The position numbers were made by a program, and so were the translations under genes. Of a stretch of DNA of 41,219 nucleotides, positions 8,711 through 17,493 are shown in pieces. The stretch is from positions 1 to 41,219 of the forward strand of contig NZ_BLYC01000030.1 in assembly GCF_019721995.1 (NCBI RefSeq), written 5' to 3'. The stretch comes from Bathymodiolus japonicus methanotrophic gill symbiont (GTDB lineage: Bacteria > Pseudomonadota > Gammaproteobacteria > Methylococcales > Methylomonadaceae). Each line of letters begins with the position of its first letter. The first letter of the stretch is position 1. The notes beneath the pieces were generated by a model. That model worked only from the letters and a program-made list of their open reading frames with translations. It did not search any database and was not told where the DNA came from.

Positions 8711-8748
8711 TAATTTATATTCATTGATTTATTAAGAAAAAAAACCAA
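8353..8748 (-). pseudogene. tnpC: IS66 transposase TnpC, C-terminal fragment
   Basis: About 115 residues from the C-terminus of IS66 TnpC: GKAIRYTINQWGSLIRYIDD, IDNNAAERHIKPFVIGRKNW (the catalytic glutamate is in NNAAER) and the IS66 C-terminal LLTELP...LDQFLPWN. The first ~15 residues of the open frame are encoded by the adjoining AT-rich repeat and are not transposase. It may be the other half of the gene broken at 3655, but this cannot be proven. Confidence 0.82.
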
Positions 8749-9345
8749 AAAAAATCAAAACCCAAAACCTCTAAAACTTTATTAAAAACAATATCTTAAG
8801 TGGAATATTCTCAACTATAAATGCATTATATATAAACATAAAAACAAAAACCAAGAAAAAGCAAAACAACGTAAATGACAAAGGGTTTATATCTCATTGT
8901 ATATATATATTTATTGATTTCTTAAAAACAAAAACCCTAAACCCTTAAAAACCTGTTAAAGACGCCCCCCCCCCTTAAGGGGGGGGGGCGTCTTTAACTA
9001 TAAATGTATTTTATACAGCTATAAAGGGTATAGATTAAGCTTTCTTCTAAAGCCTTCTCCTTATTAATTTGTTTTGCTTTTTCTTGGTTTTTTCTTTTAA
9101 GAAATCAATAAATATATATATACAATGAGATATAAACCCTTTGTCATTTACGTTGTTTTTATTTTTCTTGGTTTTTATGTTTATATATAATGCATTTATA
9201 GTTAAATACAATCCCTTTAAGGGGTTGTTTTTAATAATGTTTTAGGGTTTATGGTTTTGATTTTTTTTTGGTTTTTTTTCTTAAGAAATCAATAAATATA
9301 TATACAATGAGATATAAACGAATTATCACTTAGGTTGTTTTGGTT
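8712..9345. repeat. AT-rich inverted-repeat array, no gene
   Basis: About 630 bp without coding content. A segment near 8867-8935 is repeated inverted at about 9084-9165; it contains aatgagatataaac, cctttgtcatttacg and the run gaaatcaataaatatatat. The AT-rich segment appears again, without the second motif, at 9281-9345. Blocks with ...ttgtttttaataa and actataaatgcattatatata lie around three short palindromic centres: cttaag (8795), C10-TTAA-G10 (8965-8988) and ccctttaagggg (9211). The whole could fold into a cruciform. Function unknown. Confidence 0.75.
8955..8998. repeat. Perfect 44-nt palindrome with C10-TTAA-G10 centre
   Basis: gttaaagacg, ten C, ttaa, ten G, cgtctttaac: every base pairs. 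Such homopolymer arms are striking in a low-GC background and would be hard to amplify or sequence, so the exact tract length should be treated with caution. Confidence 0.85.
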
Positions 9346-9449
9346 TTTTTTGCGTAGTTGAGGCGTCTACTCTTTAAAAGAAACTTACCCATCATTGCTT
9401 ATATCAAAAATGTAGTTTAGCTTCCTATGATGAAGCTAGTACTTGAACA

Positions 9450-10263
9450 GGTTCTGTCGCATAAAGTTCACTTCTCCGCGTTACCTGCTATCATGAGTCT
9501 CAATTCGAATAAAATAAGGTTCATATGCTTAGTTTTAAATGGCGTCATTTTGAAAAAGAAATCATTCTCCTAAATGTCAGATGGTACTTGGCTTATCCAC
9601 TCAGTTATCGCAATCTTGAGGAAATAGCTGAAGAACGAGGCTATCATGTTGACCACAGCACCCTTAATCGGTGGTTGATAAATTATGCACCTGAATTAGA
9701 GAAAGAATTTCATAAAAAGAAGCGTCCTGTTAATGGACGGTGGCGGATGGATGAAACCTATATTAAAGTCAAAGGAGAGTGGAAATATTTTTATCGTGCC
9801 GTTGATAAAGAAGGCAATACCATTGACTTCTTACTCACCGCAAAGCGTGATATGAAAGCAGCCAAGCGCTTTTTTAAGAAAGCCATTAAGAGAAATGGCC
9901 GCCCTGAATTAGTCAATATTGATAAGAGTGGTTCCAATAAAGCAGCGCTTAATAGCATCAATAAGGAAGACTCAGATACCCCTAAAGTGGAACCCATTGT
10001 AATCCGTCAATGTAAATATTTGAATAATATTATCGAACAAGATCATAGGAACATTAAACGAATAACTCGCCCTATGTTGGGTTTTAAAAACTTCCATAGC
10101 GCCCAAAAAACATTAGCAGGTATTGAGATAATGAAAATGATCAAAAAAGGACAAATGTTCGGAGGGGATGGTTTGTCTCCTGCAGGACAGTTTTATTCAT
10201 TAGCTGCATAAAGGTCAGTTATAACCAAGTTTTGCCGTCACGATAAGTTCTTGCCACAGAACC
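9450..10263 (+). mobile_element. IS6-family insertion sequence (814 bp)
   Basis: Terminal repeats GGTTCTGTCGCATAAAG (left) and its counterpart GGTTCTGTGGCAAGAAC (right, reverse complement), as in the IS6/IS26 group. One intact transposase fills it. The 8-bp flanks do not match, so the copy probably resulted from cointegration or recombination. Confidence 0.85.
9525..10211 (+). CDS. IS6-family transposase
   Basis: Intact 228-residue DDE transposase of the IS6/IS26 family. Seen: an N-terminal helix-turn-helix (SYRNLEEIAEERGYHVDHSTLNRW) and the catalytic triad in WRMDETYIKVKGEW, NIDKSGSN and IIEQDHRNIKR. The start ATG follows aataaggt. It differs substantially from the other IS6 transposases in the window, so it is a separate IS. 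It appears functional, unlike the others. Confidence 0.92.
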   Translation: MLSFKWRHFEKEIILLNVRWYLAYPLSYRNLEEIAEERGYHVDHSTLNRWLINYAPELEKEFHKKKRPVNGRWRMDETYIKVKGEWKYFYRAVDKEGNTIDFLLTAKRDMKAAKRFFKKAIKRNGRPELVNIDKSGSNKAALNSINKEDSDTPKVEPIVIRQCKYLNNIIEQDHRNIKRITRPMLGFKNFHSAQKTLAGIEIMKMIKKGQMFGGDGLSPAGQFYSLAA

Positions 10264-10326
10264 CCAGGTTAGAAAGTAGCCCTGTTTATGAAGGGATTAA
10301 GACTGACCTTTTCAGGATTTCGTATT

Positions 10327-11437
10327 TATAATCCCCCAGCAAATCCAGACAAGAAATCAAAGCAATCTTATTCCAAATTAGTTACTATTTGTAAAAAATT
10401 GGAGTATTAAAATGAGCAGAAAAAGAACGGTCTACAGTGCTGAATTTAAAAGCAAGTTGGTATTAGAAGTTTTAAAGAATGAAAAAACACTGCAAGAAAT
10501 TGCCAGTGCAAATAACATCACACCTAAGAACCTACAAAACTGGAAAAAAATATTCTTAGACAATGCAGAAATAGCAATGGAGCCCTCCAAAGCCGTTAAA
10601 GATTACAAAGAGGATCTATTAGCAGCTCAAGAACAAAATGAGATGCTCACAAAAATCGTAGGAAAAATGACGGTTGAAAAGGAGTGGCTCGAAAAAAAGC
10701 TAAAAAGCTTGGACTCATCTGATAGAAAACAGTTGATTGAGCCCAAGCTTAACACTCTACCTCTAACACAGCAGTGTGCATTATTAGGATTAAATAGAAG
10801 CAATCTCTATTACAAAAAAAGAGAGAATAAAAAGAAAGAAGAGATCAAAACTCAGATTAATCACATTTTTAAAGACATCCCTATTTATGGTGCGGCTAAA
10901 GTACACCAGCAGTTGCTTGAGGATGGTTTTAAAGTCAGTTTAAACACGGTGGCGAGTTATCCGGTAGCAGATGGGCTTGAAAGCCGTATTAGCGGTTAAA
11001 CAAGTCAATACAACGATCCCCATAAAAGAACATAAAAAATATACTTATAAGCTTAGAGATCTTGATATATCACACGCTAACCAAGTTTGGAGCACAGATA
11101 TAACCTATATTAAAACCAAAGAAGGGATGGTTTATTTAGCGGCGATTATTGATTGGCACTCAGAAGCAGTGCTCGCCCATAAAATATCAAACACAATGGA
11201 TTCTTTTTTAGTTATGGATGTATTAGATGAGGCGCTTTCTCTCTACGGAACACCTGAAATTTTTAATACGGATCAAGGTAGTCAATACACCAGTGAAATT
11301 CATACCCAACGACTAAAAAACAAAGGCATCACTATTTCTATGGATGGAAAAGGACGAGCAACGGATAATATTTGTATTGAACGGTTTTGGCGAAGTGCAA
11401 AATGTGAGCGTATTTATTTAAATGAATATGGTTCAAT
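10327..11437 (+). mobile_element. IS3-family element, right-truncated and frameshifted copy
   Basis: Starts at TATAATCCCCC and follows the 1306-bp element to about codon 342 of its transposase, then joins an IS6 3' end at gttcaat. Several substitutions separate it from the three identical copies, so it is older. Confidence 0.85.
10412..11437 (+). pseudogene. IS3-family transposase with frameshift and missing end
   Basis: Same protein as the 388-residue transposase, but one extra base near 10963 (tatccggtag against tatcggcag) shifts the frame after NTVASY. The DDE half is still readable in the next frame from 10971 and is cut at LNEYGS by IS6 DNA. Non-functional. Confidence 0.87.
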
Positions 11438-11583
11438 GATGGAATTGAAACGGCACATATGATCCGAAAGGGACAGTTGTCTGAGGAAAATATTCCTGCT
11501 TATAAGCAGTTTATGGCTTTAGCAGGATAGTTATGCCTGAAGACCAGGAGGTCTGCGCTTTTGATGATTATTGCGACAGAACC
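11438..11583 (+). mobile_element. IS6-family 3' end fragment
   Basis: Last ~30 codons of an IS6 transposase (MELKRHI/ MIRKGQLSEENIPAYKQFMALAG in the original frame), then the right terminal repeat ending tgcgacagaacc. Confidence 0.8.
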
Positions 11584-11633
11584 AATTAGTTTATTCTGAT
11601 GTAAGAAAATAATTCCATGCTATACTACTAAAA

Positions 11634-11837
11634 CTGAAGTTTCCCAATAATTATTTATGGTAAAATTGAAACTATGCTACAACTATATGAAAAAAATAGT
11701 CTTTTCATTCGTTTCAAATGCTATTGCCTAAGGGGAATTAAGTAGGGGTTTGCTATAAACATGGCAAAACCACCTAAAATAAACCTCGATACACCAGCAT
11801 TGTGTATTTCAGCTACTCAATAATTGGGAAACTTCAG
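11634..11837 (+). mobile_element. MITE with CTGAAGTTTCCC ends, copy 2 (204 bp)
   Basis: Near-identical to the copy at 7983, with the same 19-bp inverted ends and its own perfect 8-bp target duplication tactaaaa (11626-11633 and 11838-11845). Two copies with different, intact duplications show that the unit itself transposes, using a transposase in trans. Confidence 0.9.
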
Positions 11838-11875
11838 TACTAAAAGGTACTACCTCATAATAAAGGATATTTTCC

Positions 11876-12149
11876 ATGGCTACATCAGTCAAACTTGATG
11901 ACAATTTAAAAAAATCGCATTCAACATCTTGCAAACTTACGTCACCGTTCAGCACACTGGATTATGCGTGAAGCAATAAAAGATTATGTTGACCGTGAAG
12001 AAGCAAGAGAAAATTTCAAACAGGAAGCTTTAGATTCATGGAAGTCTTATCAAGAAACGGGACGACATTTAACGGGTAAAGAAGTCAGCAGTTGGTTGAA
12101 AGAGTGGAGCACAGATGATGAAAAAGAGATTCCTCCATGTCATGAGTAA
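11876..12149 (+). pseudogene. Ribbon-helix-helix antitoxin (CopG/ParD-like), frameshifted
   Basis: Starts at ATG after an aaagga ribosome site: MATSVKLDDNLKK, then a one-base insertion near 11918 (aaaaaaatcgc) shifts the frame; the next frame continues RIQHLANLRHRSAHWIMREAIKDYVDREEARENF...TDDEKEIPPCHE. Together these form a ~90-residue ribbon-helix-helix antitoxin with a toxin-binding tail. The frame from 11964 is only its C-terminal part and lacks the DNA-binding strand. A toxin remnant overlaps its stop codon. Confidence 0.7.
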
Positions 12150-12292
12150 TCATTACCGAAAGAGGCAGCCCAGGAACTAGAACGTTGCCGACAATTCCTT
12201 TCTGAAAAAACCTTCATGCAATGAAACGAGCAGGTTTTGCAATTGAGCATAAATTTATAGTTTTTGAAACAGAGACAGAAATAGGTAGACCA
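12142..12292 (+). pseudogene. ParE/RelE-type toxin remnant
   Basis: Overlaps the antitoxin stop, the usual arrangement. Recoverable pieces in different frames are LPKEAAQELERCRQFLSEK and KNLHAMKRAGFAIEHKFIVF, matching the start of ParE-family toxins. At least two frameshifts are needed to join them, and the C-terminus is replaced by the GC-rich element at 12293. Non-functional. Confidence 0.55.
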
Positions 12293-12577
12293 CAGGCGCG
12301 CCATGCTACCTCACAACATTCTGGGACTCCTGTCACCAACATTCATTCGCCTACGCAGCGAATGGGAGATGCCTTGGTCGCCCTGCGGCCCTCTACAACT
12401 ACGCGCAAAACCCTGCTCCGTTAAGGCTCCCACACATGGCTTGACGGCTATTCGGAATGCAATTCTTTGCCTCCCTCGCGCGCTGCTAGCGCACTTCGGA
12501 TTGGCGAATTGCCCTGTCGCCTACCACGGACTAAAAATCATCACTTCGCTTTGGCTCCGTTTCCCTGATTTTCAGCG
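12293..12577 (+). repeat. GC-rich element type A1, full copy (285 bp)
   Basis: Begins CAGGCGCGCCATGCTACC and ends CCCTGATTTTCAGCG. It contains several GC-rich hairpins (for example gcgcgctgctagcgc) and the 3' hairpin ctaaaaatca...tgattttcag. No gene. It cuts the toxin remnant on the left and stops one base before the start codon of the lipoprotein gene on the right. This copy is about 5 bp longer and more diverged than the other A1 copies. Confidence 0.85.
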
Positions 12578-12578
12578 A

Positions 12579-12875
12579 ATGAAGTTTATTTATGTGGTAC
12601 TTGCTATTGCAGTATTAAGTTTATTTGGTTGTACTTCTTCTCCACGTAATGAGGTGATAATTAATGATCAGACTGCAAGCTTTGGGGTTTGTGCATTGAC
12701 TGAACCTGAAGTAGTAGCCAGCAGTAATGTCCATATTGTGATCCGTTACCTTGATAAACATAGAAAAACAGCTGTTGGTCTAGCAGAGCGTTGGTGTTCT
12801 GAAAGAGGCTTGCAGGCAAGCGAAGAGATAACTAGTTGTGCTGGTTGCTGCAAAATGGGAGTTAATTGTCGATGA
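12579..12875 (+). CDS. Small lipoprotein, first gene of the exported-protein cluster
   Basis: 98-residue protein with a type II signal peptide: MKFIYVVLAIAVLSLFGCTSS, where LFGC is a lipobox and C18 the predicted lipidated residue. The mature part contains seven further cysteines, including a CAGCCKMGVNC cluster near the C-terminus, suggesting disulfides or metal binding. No known family recognised. The frame is open upstream into the repeat, but the lipoprotein signal fixes this ATG. Because the GC-rich element ends one base before it, the native promoter and ribosome site have been replaced by repeat DNA. It overlaps the next gene (ATGA), so translation is coupled. Confidence 0.75.
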   Translation: MKFIYVVLAIAVLSLFGCTSSPRNEVIINDQTASFGVCALTEPEVVASSNVHIVIRYLDKHRKTAVGLAERWCSERGLQASEEITSCAGCCKMGVNCR

Positions 12876-14065
12876 GTTATTTTATCAACAGCACTCATCC
12901 TAGAGGCTTATCCTTTTATATTATTAGCTTTTTATCTTTATTAGCTTTTTCAGTATCAGTAAGTGCTCAAGACTTTCATTGGGCTGGTGTCGGCTTTATG
13001 GGGGATTATGCAAAAAGGGATACACTGTATCCTTACTCTTCAAGAGTGTTTGATGATCATTCATGTGATAACACGTCATGCTTTGAAGTATTTAGTCGTA
13101 CTGTGTTCAAGGGCCAAAAAATTGCAGGTGGAAAGGTTAAATTTACACAAGCAGAGCCGGGAACTAATGCTATTGGCGTTGCTTTAGCCATCACTTATGA
13201 ACGCCTGATTGTTGATGAAACAGTAAACTCTCATTATACGAATAAAAATACACTTAACTCGATAGCTATCTTTGGAAGCCTTTTATTTATGGATTTAGAT
13301 AGCAACAAGTTGGTTGGCGCGGTTCCAACATATATTCGTTACGACACGGCATCGAACGGCAAGATTTCCGACAAAGAAATGTACGGCATTGTAAAAGCGA
13401 TGCTTGTAAGCAATGAGTTGAAAATAAATTTTGCTTCAGATGCACTTAGTCGCGCTAAGAAATATTCATTACCTAGTGACAAGGTTCGTAGAGCGCAAAT
13501 TGTTGAAGTCAGTAGCAGTACTAAAGTTAATGATGTGATTGGCTATAGTAAAGATGCTATGAATTATTTTACTATGCAGCTAGCTCAGGTGTTCGAAGGT
13601 GTATTAATGACTGAAACTGGCATTCAAATGCTACCATCTAGTGTAGGGCATATTGTTGGCGGAAAACTCAAAACTCGTCTTAGTTCTGGAAATAGAGTAA
13701 TAGAGCTACCTGAACCAGATGTTGCAATAAAATTGAATTTAGCGAAATTGGGCAAATTGCAGAAGGAAAAAGCTAATGGTAGTGGCAATACTGTTTGTCA
13801 TGCAGCTCGTCTAAATTTTTCAGTTGAAGATAGTTTTGGAGATAGTATCTTAGATTTACCTTTAAAAAGTATGCCTTGTCGATTTTATCGTAAAGGAACG
13901 CAAATTAATGACCAAACACAATACGAAAAAACATTGTTGGCTCTTTTGTCAAATATAGCTAAAGCACTAAATATGCCTGACGATAGTGATGATTTTTACA
14001 AAAAGTCGTCGAAGAATCAAAACCAAACAAAAGAAGCATTTTCCATGTTCATGAAGAACTTTTAA
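12872..14065 (+). CDS. Exported protein of unknown function (397 aa)
   Basis: Start chosen at the ATG that overlaps the lipoprotein stop as ATGA; a TTG six bases upstream is less likely. The product has a signal peptide (hydrophobic FYIISFLSLLAFSVSVSA, cleavage before QDFHW) and no further membrane segment, so it is periplasmic or surface-located. The middle part is mixed alpha/beta (AIGVALAITYERLIVDE; IAIFGSLLFMDLD) and the tail is lysine-rich and polar. Two cysteine pairs (CDNTSC; CHAARLN...MPC). I do not recognise a domain. Its position in a run of exported proteins beside a CsgG-like protein suggests a role in envelope assembly or secretion; this is inference only. Confidence 0.75.
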   Translation: MSYFINSTHPRGLSFYIISFLSLLAFSVSVSAQDFHWAGVGFMGDYAKRDTLYPYSSRVFDDHSCDNTSCFEVFSRTVFKGQKIAGGKVKFTQAEPGTNAIGVALAITYERLIVDETVNSHYTNKNTLNSIAIFGSLLFMDLDSNKLVGAVPTYIRYDTASNGKISDKEMYGIVKAMLVSNELKINFASDALSRAKKYSLPSDKVRRAQIVEVSSSTKVNDVIGYSKDAMNYFTMQLAQVFEGVLMTETGIQMLPSSVGHIVGGKLKTRLSSGNRVIELPEPDVAIKLNLAKLGKLQKEKANGSGNTVCHAARLNFSVEDSFGDSILDLPLKSMPCRFYRKGTQINDQTQYEKTLLALLSNIAKALNMPDDSDDFYKKSSKNQNQTKEAFSMFMKNF

Positions 14066-14079
14066 ACTAATTCAGATAA

Positions 14080-15174
14080 ATGGTGCTACTTATGAATCAA
14101 CTAACTAAACAAGCATTATTATTAATGCTGATAGTCACGTTTTCCACATCATTATATGCAAAAGAGATTACAGCAAGAGCAAGTTTGCCTTACAAATCTT
14201 ATAACAGCGATACTCGAGAGAAAGGCTTGGCAAAAGCGCGTATTTCAGCTTGGAAAAAATATGTAGGCGGTTTTTCGGTAGCGAGAAAATCAACTTATCG
14301 TTCCAATAAAGAAGAGATTTTAAGAAACCTTGAAGATCTGATAATGGAAGAGATAGTTGTTCAAGAGAAAAATGATAAAGAAGCAAAAAACTATAAAGTT
14401 TCTTTACGTGTAAGTTTCGATGATGGGAGTGTAACTGCCTTATTTAATGATTTGAGTGCTAGCGGAAATCAAGGGTTGGGTATGGCTTCTGATTTTGGCA
14501 GTGTTCTAATTGCTAGAGTGAAAATATCTTCAAAGGGATATGATAAAAAGCGGGTTGATGTTAAAGAATCTGAAGGGCTTAATAGCGTATCCGAACAGGC
14601 TGCATCTAATGGCAATAAGACAGTCGACTCGGTAGGATCTAAAACTTTTTCTCGTCGTGCATCAGGTGGATCTACTACTCGAAAGCGCACTGCTAGCACA
14701 TGGGAAATTGATGAAAGTTATCAGGAAACACTCTCTGGCGCGATTGAAGAATCACTAATCAATGCTGGCTTTGAACCAATGGAATACAATGATCTTTCTG
14801 ATTACGGTGCCCCCTACATGGATGAAATTTATGATCAGGCTACAGATAAAGGTGTGCTTAAAGGTCGCACTAAATCGGCGATTAAAAATGCTGTAAGAGA
14901 TGCTGAGTGGAGTTATTTAGGCATGGGCAGAGTTGATCTAGACCTGCCAATTACAGATGCTGCTACAGGGTTGTTCAAGGTGGCTGCGAGTGTTAATTAC
15001 CAAGTCTATATGTTCCAAAACGGTAAATCTAGAGCTATTGCAAAAGTAAGTGCAAAGCAAGTTTATGGGCTTGGGGAAACTGAAGATTACGCAACCAACG
15101 AAGCTCTTAATAAGTCCGCTCTAGCCGCTGTAACCATCGTGGTTGATCAACTACAAAAAAAAGGTGTTCGTTAA
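14080..15174 (+). CDS. Exported protein, FlgT/LPP20-like N-terminal region (about 360 aa)
   Basis: Signal peptide LTKQALLLMLIVTFSTSLYA is followed by mature KEITARASLPYKSYNSD. The start may be this ATG or the one 12 bases downstream (MNQLTKQ), which fits the signal peptide better. Residues about 30-115 (AKARISAWKKYV, then YKVSLRVSFDD) resemble the small alpha-beta repeat domain found in FlgT, LPP20 and related outer-membrane-associated proteins. A serine/arginine-rich linker (about 165-210) separates this from a second domain with LGMGRVDLDLPITDAATGLFKVAASVNYQVY, reminiscent of CsgG/TolB-like folds. Family assignment is tentative. Fifteen bases separate it from the preceding gene. Confidence 0.7.
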   Translation: MVLLMNQLTKQALLLMLIVTFSTSLYAKEITARASLPYKSYNSDTREKGLAKARISAWKKYVGGFSVARKSTYRSNKEEILRNLEDLIMEEIVVQEKNDKEAKNYKVSLRVSFDDGSVTALFNDLSASGNQGLGMASDFGSVLIARVKISSKGYDKKRVDVKESEGLNSVSEQAASNGNKTVDSVGSKTFSRRASGGSTTRKRTASTWEIDESYQETLSGAIEESLINAGFEPMEYNDLSDYGAPYMDEIYDQATDKGVLKGRTKSAIKNAVRDAEWSYLGMGRVDLDLPITDAATGLFKVAASVNYQVYMFQNGKSRAIAKVSAKQVYGLGETEDYATNEALNKSALAAVTIVVDQLQKKGVR

Positions 15175-15199
15175 TTTAATAATTATGAGGAAATTTAAA

Positions 15200-15892
15200 A
15201 TGAAGAAGGTTTTTGAAAAACAACTAACCTCAGGTGCTATCGCAATGACATTTGCCCTGGCTCTGCCAATCTCAAATGCTAATGCATTCGGTTTACCTGA
15301 CATCAAGGTGCCTGGCGTAAGTACGGGGAGTGCCGCTTCTAATGTCAACTGGGGAGATCTGGCATCAACGGGTGATAGCGCTGAAAAGAAGGTTTATACT
15401 GGAACGCGTCTGTTGGCCCTTAGTAGTATCACAATGGCTGAAGCTCTTGGTTATAAAGAAGATGCAGCAGCTTTAAAGGCACAAGTTGAAGCAATAACAA
15501 AAGACGGTTCAGTATCTGGAAGTTTTAACTTGGGTGAAACTGCAGAAGCTTCTGGTTCGATCATGGAAAAGATTAGCGGGGATAAAGAGCAGCTTGCATC
15601 TTTGAGTGAAGAGCAGAAAGCTAAGCTAACTGAGTCTATGTTTCAGTATGTTATTGGTGGTGTTAAATACCTTGAAGGTGTAAAGGGTGTTAGTGATGTT
15701 GCCTCAAAAGCTGCAGATGCCCCAATGACACAAATGGCGAACTTTGTAGGCGTAATTAAGCTAGCTCCAGTTGCGGCAACCGGCGCAAAAGACTTCTTTA
15801 TGAAAGTTCCTGCTGTTGTCAATATGATGATGGCTGCGGATATTGCTATGCCAGATAACATTAGCGATATGCCCGGCGCATCGGATTTTTAA
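15200..15892 (+). CDS. Exported alanine-rich protein of unknown function (230 aa)
   Basis: Start at the ATG preceded by gagg (ttatgaggaaatttaaaATG). The longer frame from 15143 is rejected because it overlaps the previous gene and lacks a ribosome site. Signal peptide: QLTSGAIAMTFALALPISNANA, cleaved before FGLPD. The mature protein is alanine-rich and largely helical (TRLLALSSITMAEALGYKEDAAALKAQVEAI), ending in small residues, methionine and aspartate (MPDNISDMPGASDF). No cysteine and no known domain. A hairpin follows the gene and may lower expression of the downstream genes. Confidence 0.78.
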   Translation: MKKVFEKQLTSGAIAMTFALALPISNANAFGLPDIKVPGVSTGSAASNVNWGDLASTGDSAEKKVYTGTRLLALSSITMAEALGYKEDAAALKAQVEAITKDGSVSGSFNLGETAEASGSIMEKISGDKEQLASLSEEQKAKLTESMFQYVIGGVKYLEGVKGVSDVASKAADAPMTQMANFVGVIKLAPVAATGAKDFFMKVPAVVNMMMAADIAMPDNISDMPGASDF

Positions 15893-15909
15893 TATAAATT
15901 ACGAAAATA

Positions 15910-15931
15910 GCCGGTCGGGTTACAGACCGGC
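15910..15931 (+). terminator. Hairpin between cluster genes
   Basis: gccggtc / gaccggc: a 7-bp perfect GC-rich stem with an 8-base loop, 17 bases after the preceding stop. There is no U-run, so it is more likely an mRNA-stabilising or attenuating hairpin than a full intrinsic terminator. Confidence 0.5.
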
Positions 15932-15966
15932 ATGATTACCAATCATTTACAATAAGAGCCTTCAGT

Positions 15967-17493
15967 ATGACACGAATAATAATTGCTTTTAGCTTTGGCT
16001 TCCTTCTCTCAGTCGATGTGTATGCAAATGTTTGTGATGATTATCTAGCTGAAGCTAATGCTATTTCAGGAATTGTCCCTCGTATAGAAAATGGCCAATT
16101 AAGATCTTTATCTATGTATGGCATACAATCATTTATTGCCCCTAAAAGCAGTCTTATAAATAAAGCCAGGCGCCAGGCAGAATTAAAGGCAAAACGTAAT
16201 TTTTCAGAATGGATTAAAACAAAAATCAAAGCGGGTACATTCAATGAGGAATTGATGGAAAATCTAGAAAAAACATCGAGTGATGGATCAACTGAAGGAA
16301 ATGCTGAAGAAATTACTAAATATGCAGATCAAATATCCAGTAATACTAGCTCGGTTCTTTCAGGCATAATTAAGCTTGATGAATGTGTCGACAAAGTTGA
16401 TAAGGCTGTTTATGTTCGCATGGGGTGGAAGCCAAGCCTTTCAGAGATGGCAGCAAGAGCTGCTCAAACGATTAAATCACCATCTTCAGCCCAAGATCAG
16501 AACGACTCTAATCTAAAAACCAATAGTACTGTTACACCGACGGCTGATGGAGCTGGAGTAAAAATTATTTCAGTAACAGTTGAAGGTACTGGGACGAATT
16601 CTGCCCAAGCGTTAAATACAGCCCTTAAGCAGGCAATATCTCAAGTTTTTGGACAACAGTTTTCAACATCAACAATGAATATGGATAGTCTGGTTTCTGA
16701 AGAGAAAACTACCTCTAAAGGTGGTAATGATGGTTCTGCTCTTGAAACAACAGTCATGACAGAGGCTATTAGAACAAAAACCAAGGGCATGATTCATTCA
16801 TACAATATCGTCTCAAGTAAGGCAATTGATACAGGAGTGTTGGTAACTGTAAGTGTAAACCTTGCCAAATATGACAAAGGTATTGATACGAGTAAAAAAA
16901 CGCTTGTGATATTGCTGCCAACGTATAAAGCAAAAAATACAAATGTTGATACGAAATTATTTACTGAGAGCTTGCAAGACTCAATAGAAAGCCAACTTTC
17001 ATCATCTAACTACTTCAATATATTGGATCGTGAAAGTCTCCCAGAAATTAAGAGTGAAATGGAGTTTATTGCCAAAAATGGTGATATTTCAGAAATAGCT
17101 CGAATTGGTAATATGGCTGGTGCCGACCGCATAGTTATTACGAGTGTAATGCATTACTCACCTGAAAAACGACATCGAAAAGTCGGTGATATGACAATTA
17201 TAAGTAATGAGTTTAATGCAACTATTGCCATTAAAGTTATTGATCCAGCAACATCACGAGTCGTTTTATCGCGGAATGTAGTTTTTAATCGTCATAAGCT
17301 TACTGGTAAGGCAGGTATACAGGCGCACATTAATATGATTGCAAATAAGTCCGTCTTGCTGATCAACAAGCTATCAGGTAAAGTCCCCAAACAAAAATAT
17401 TCTCACAATAGAGGCCACACTGTTTCACGCACTGAAAAAGAAATAAATCAAAAATTTGAAAAACTAAGGAGTAAATCCAATAATGATTGGTAA
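15967..17493 (+). CDS. Exported CsgG-like protein with duplicated N-terminal domain
   Basis: 508 residues with a signal peptide (IIIAFSFGFLLSVDVYA, cleaved before NVCDDYL). Residues 20-165 form a domain (VCDDYLAEAN...SLINKARRQAELKAKRNFSEWIKTKIKAG...YVRMGWKPSLSEMAA) shared with the next gene. A serine/asparagine/threonine-rich linker follows (about 160-195). Residues 200-470 look like CsgG/curli-secretion and TolB-N type domains: KKTLVILLPTYKAKN, SSSNYFNILDRESLPEIKSE, ADRIVITSVMHY and a basic tail. CsgG itself is an outer-membrane pore lipoprotein; this protein lacks a lipobox, so a periplasmic accessory role is equally possible. It overlaps the next gene by 11 bases. Confidence 0.75.
   Translation: MTRIIIAFSFGFLLSVDVYANVCDDYLAEANAISGIVPRIENGQLRSLSMYGIQSFIAPKSSLINKARRQAELKAKRNFSEWIKTKIKAGTFNEELMENLEKTSSDGSTEGNAEEITKYADQISSNTSSVLSGIIKLDECVDKVDKAVYVRMGWKPSLSEMAARAAQTIKSPSSAQDQNDSNLKTNSTVTPTADGAGVKIISVTVEGTGTNSAQALNTALKQAISQVFGQQFSTSTMNMDSLVSEEKTTSKGGNDGSALETTVMTEAIRTKTKGMIHSYNIVSSKAIDTGVLVTVSVNLAKYDKGIDTSKKTLVILLPTYKAKNTNVDTKLFTESLQDSIESQLSSSNYFNILDRESLPEIKSEMEFIAKNGDISEIARIGNMAGADRIVITSVMHYSPEKRHRKVGDMTIISNEFNATIAIKVIDPATSRVVLSRNVVFNRHKLTGKAGIQAHINMIANKSVLLINKLSGKVPKQKYSHNRGHTVSRTEKEINQKFEKLRSKSNNDW

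Noticed and set aside
8935-8960. Telomere-like ccctaaaccc next to the palindrome
   Set aside because: Only one and a half units, and it belongs to the AT-rich module repeated in the array; not a telomere repeat.
14469-14699. Minus-strand frames inside the exported-protein genes (also at 17560)
   Set aside because: Shadows of well-supported plus-strand genes with signal peptides and proper spacing.
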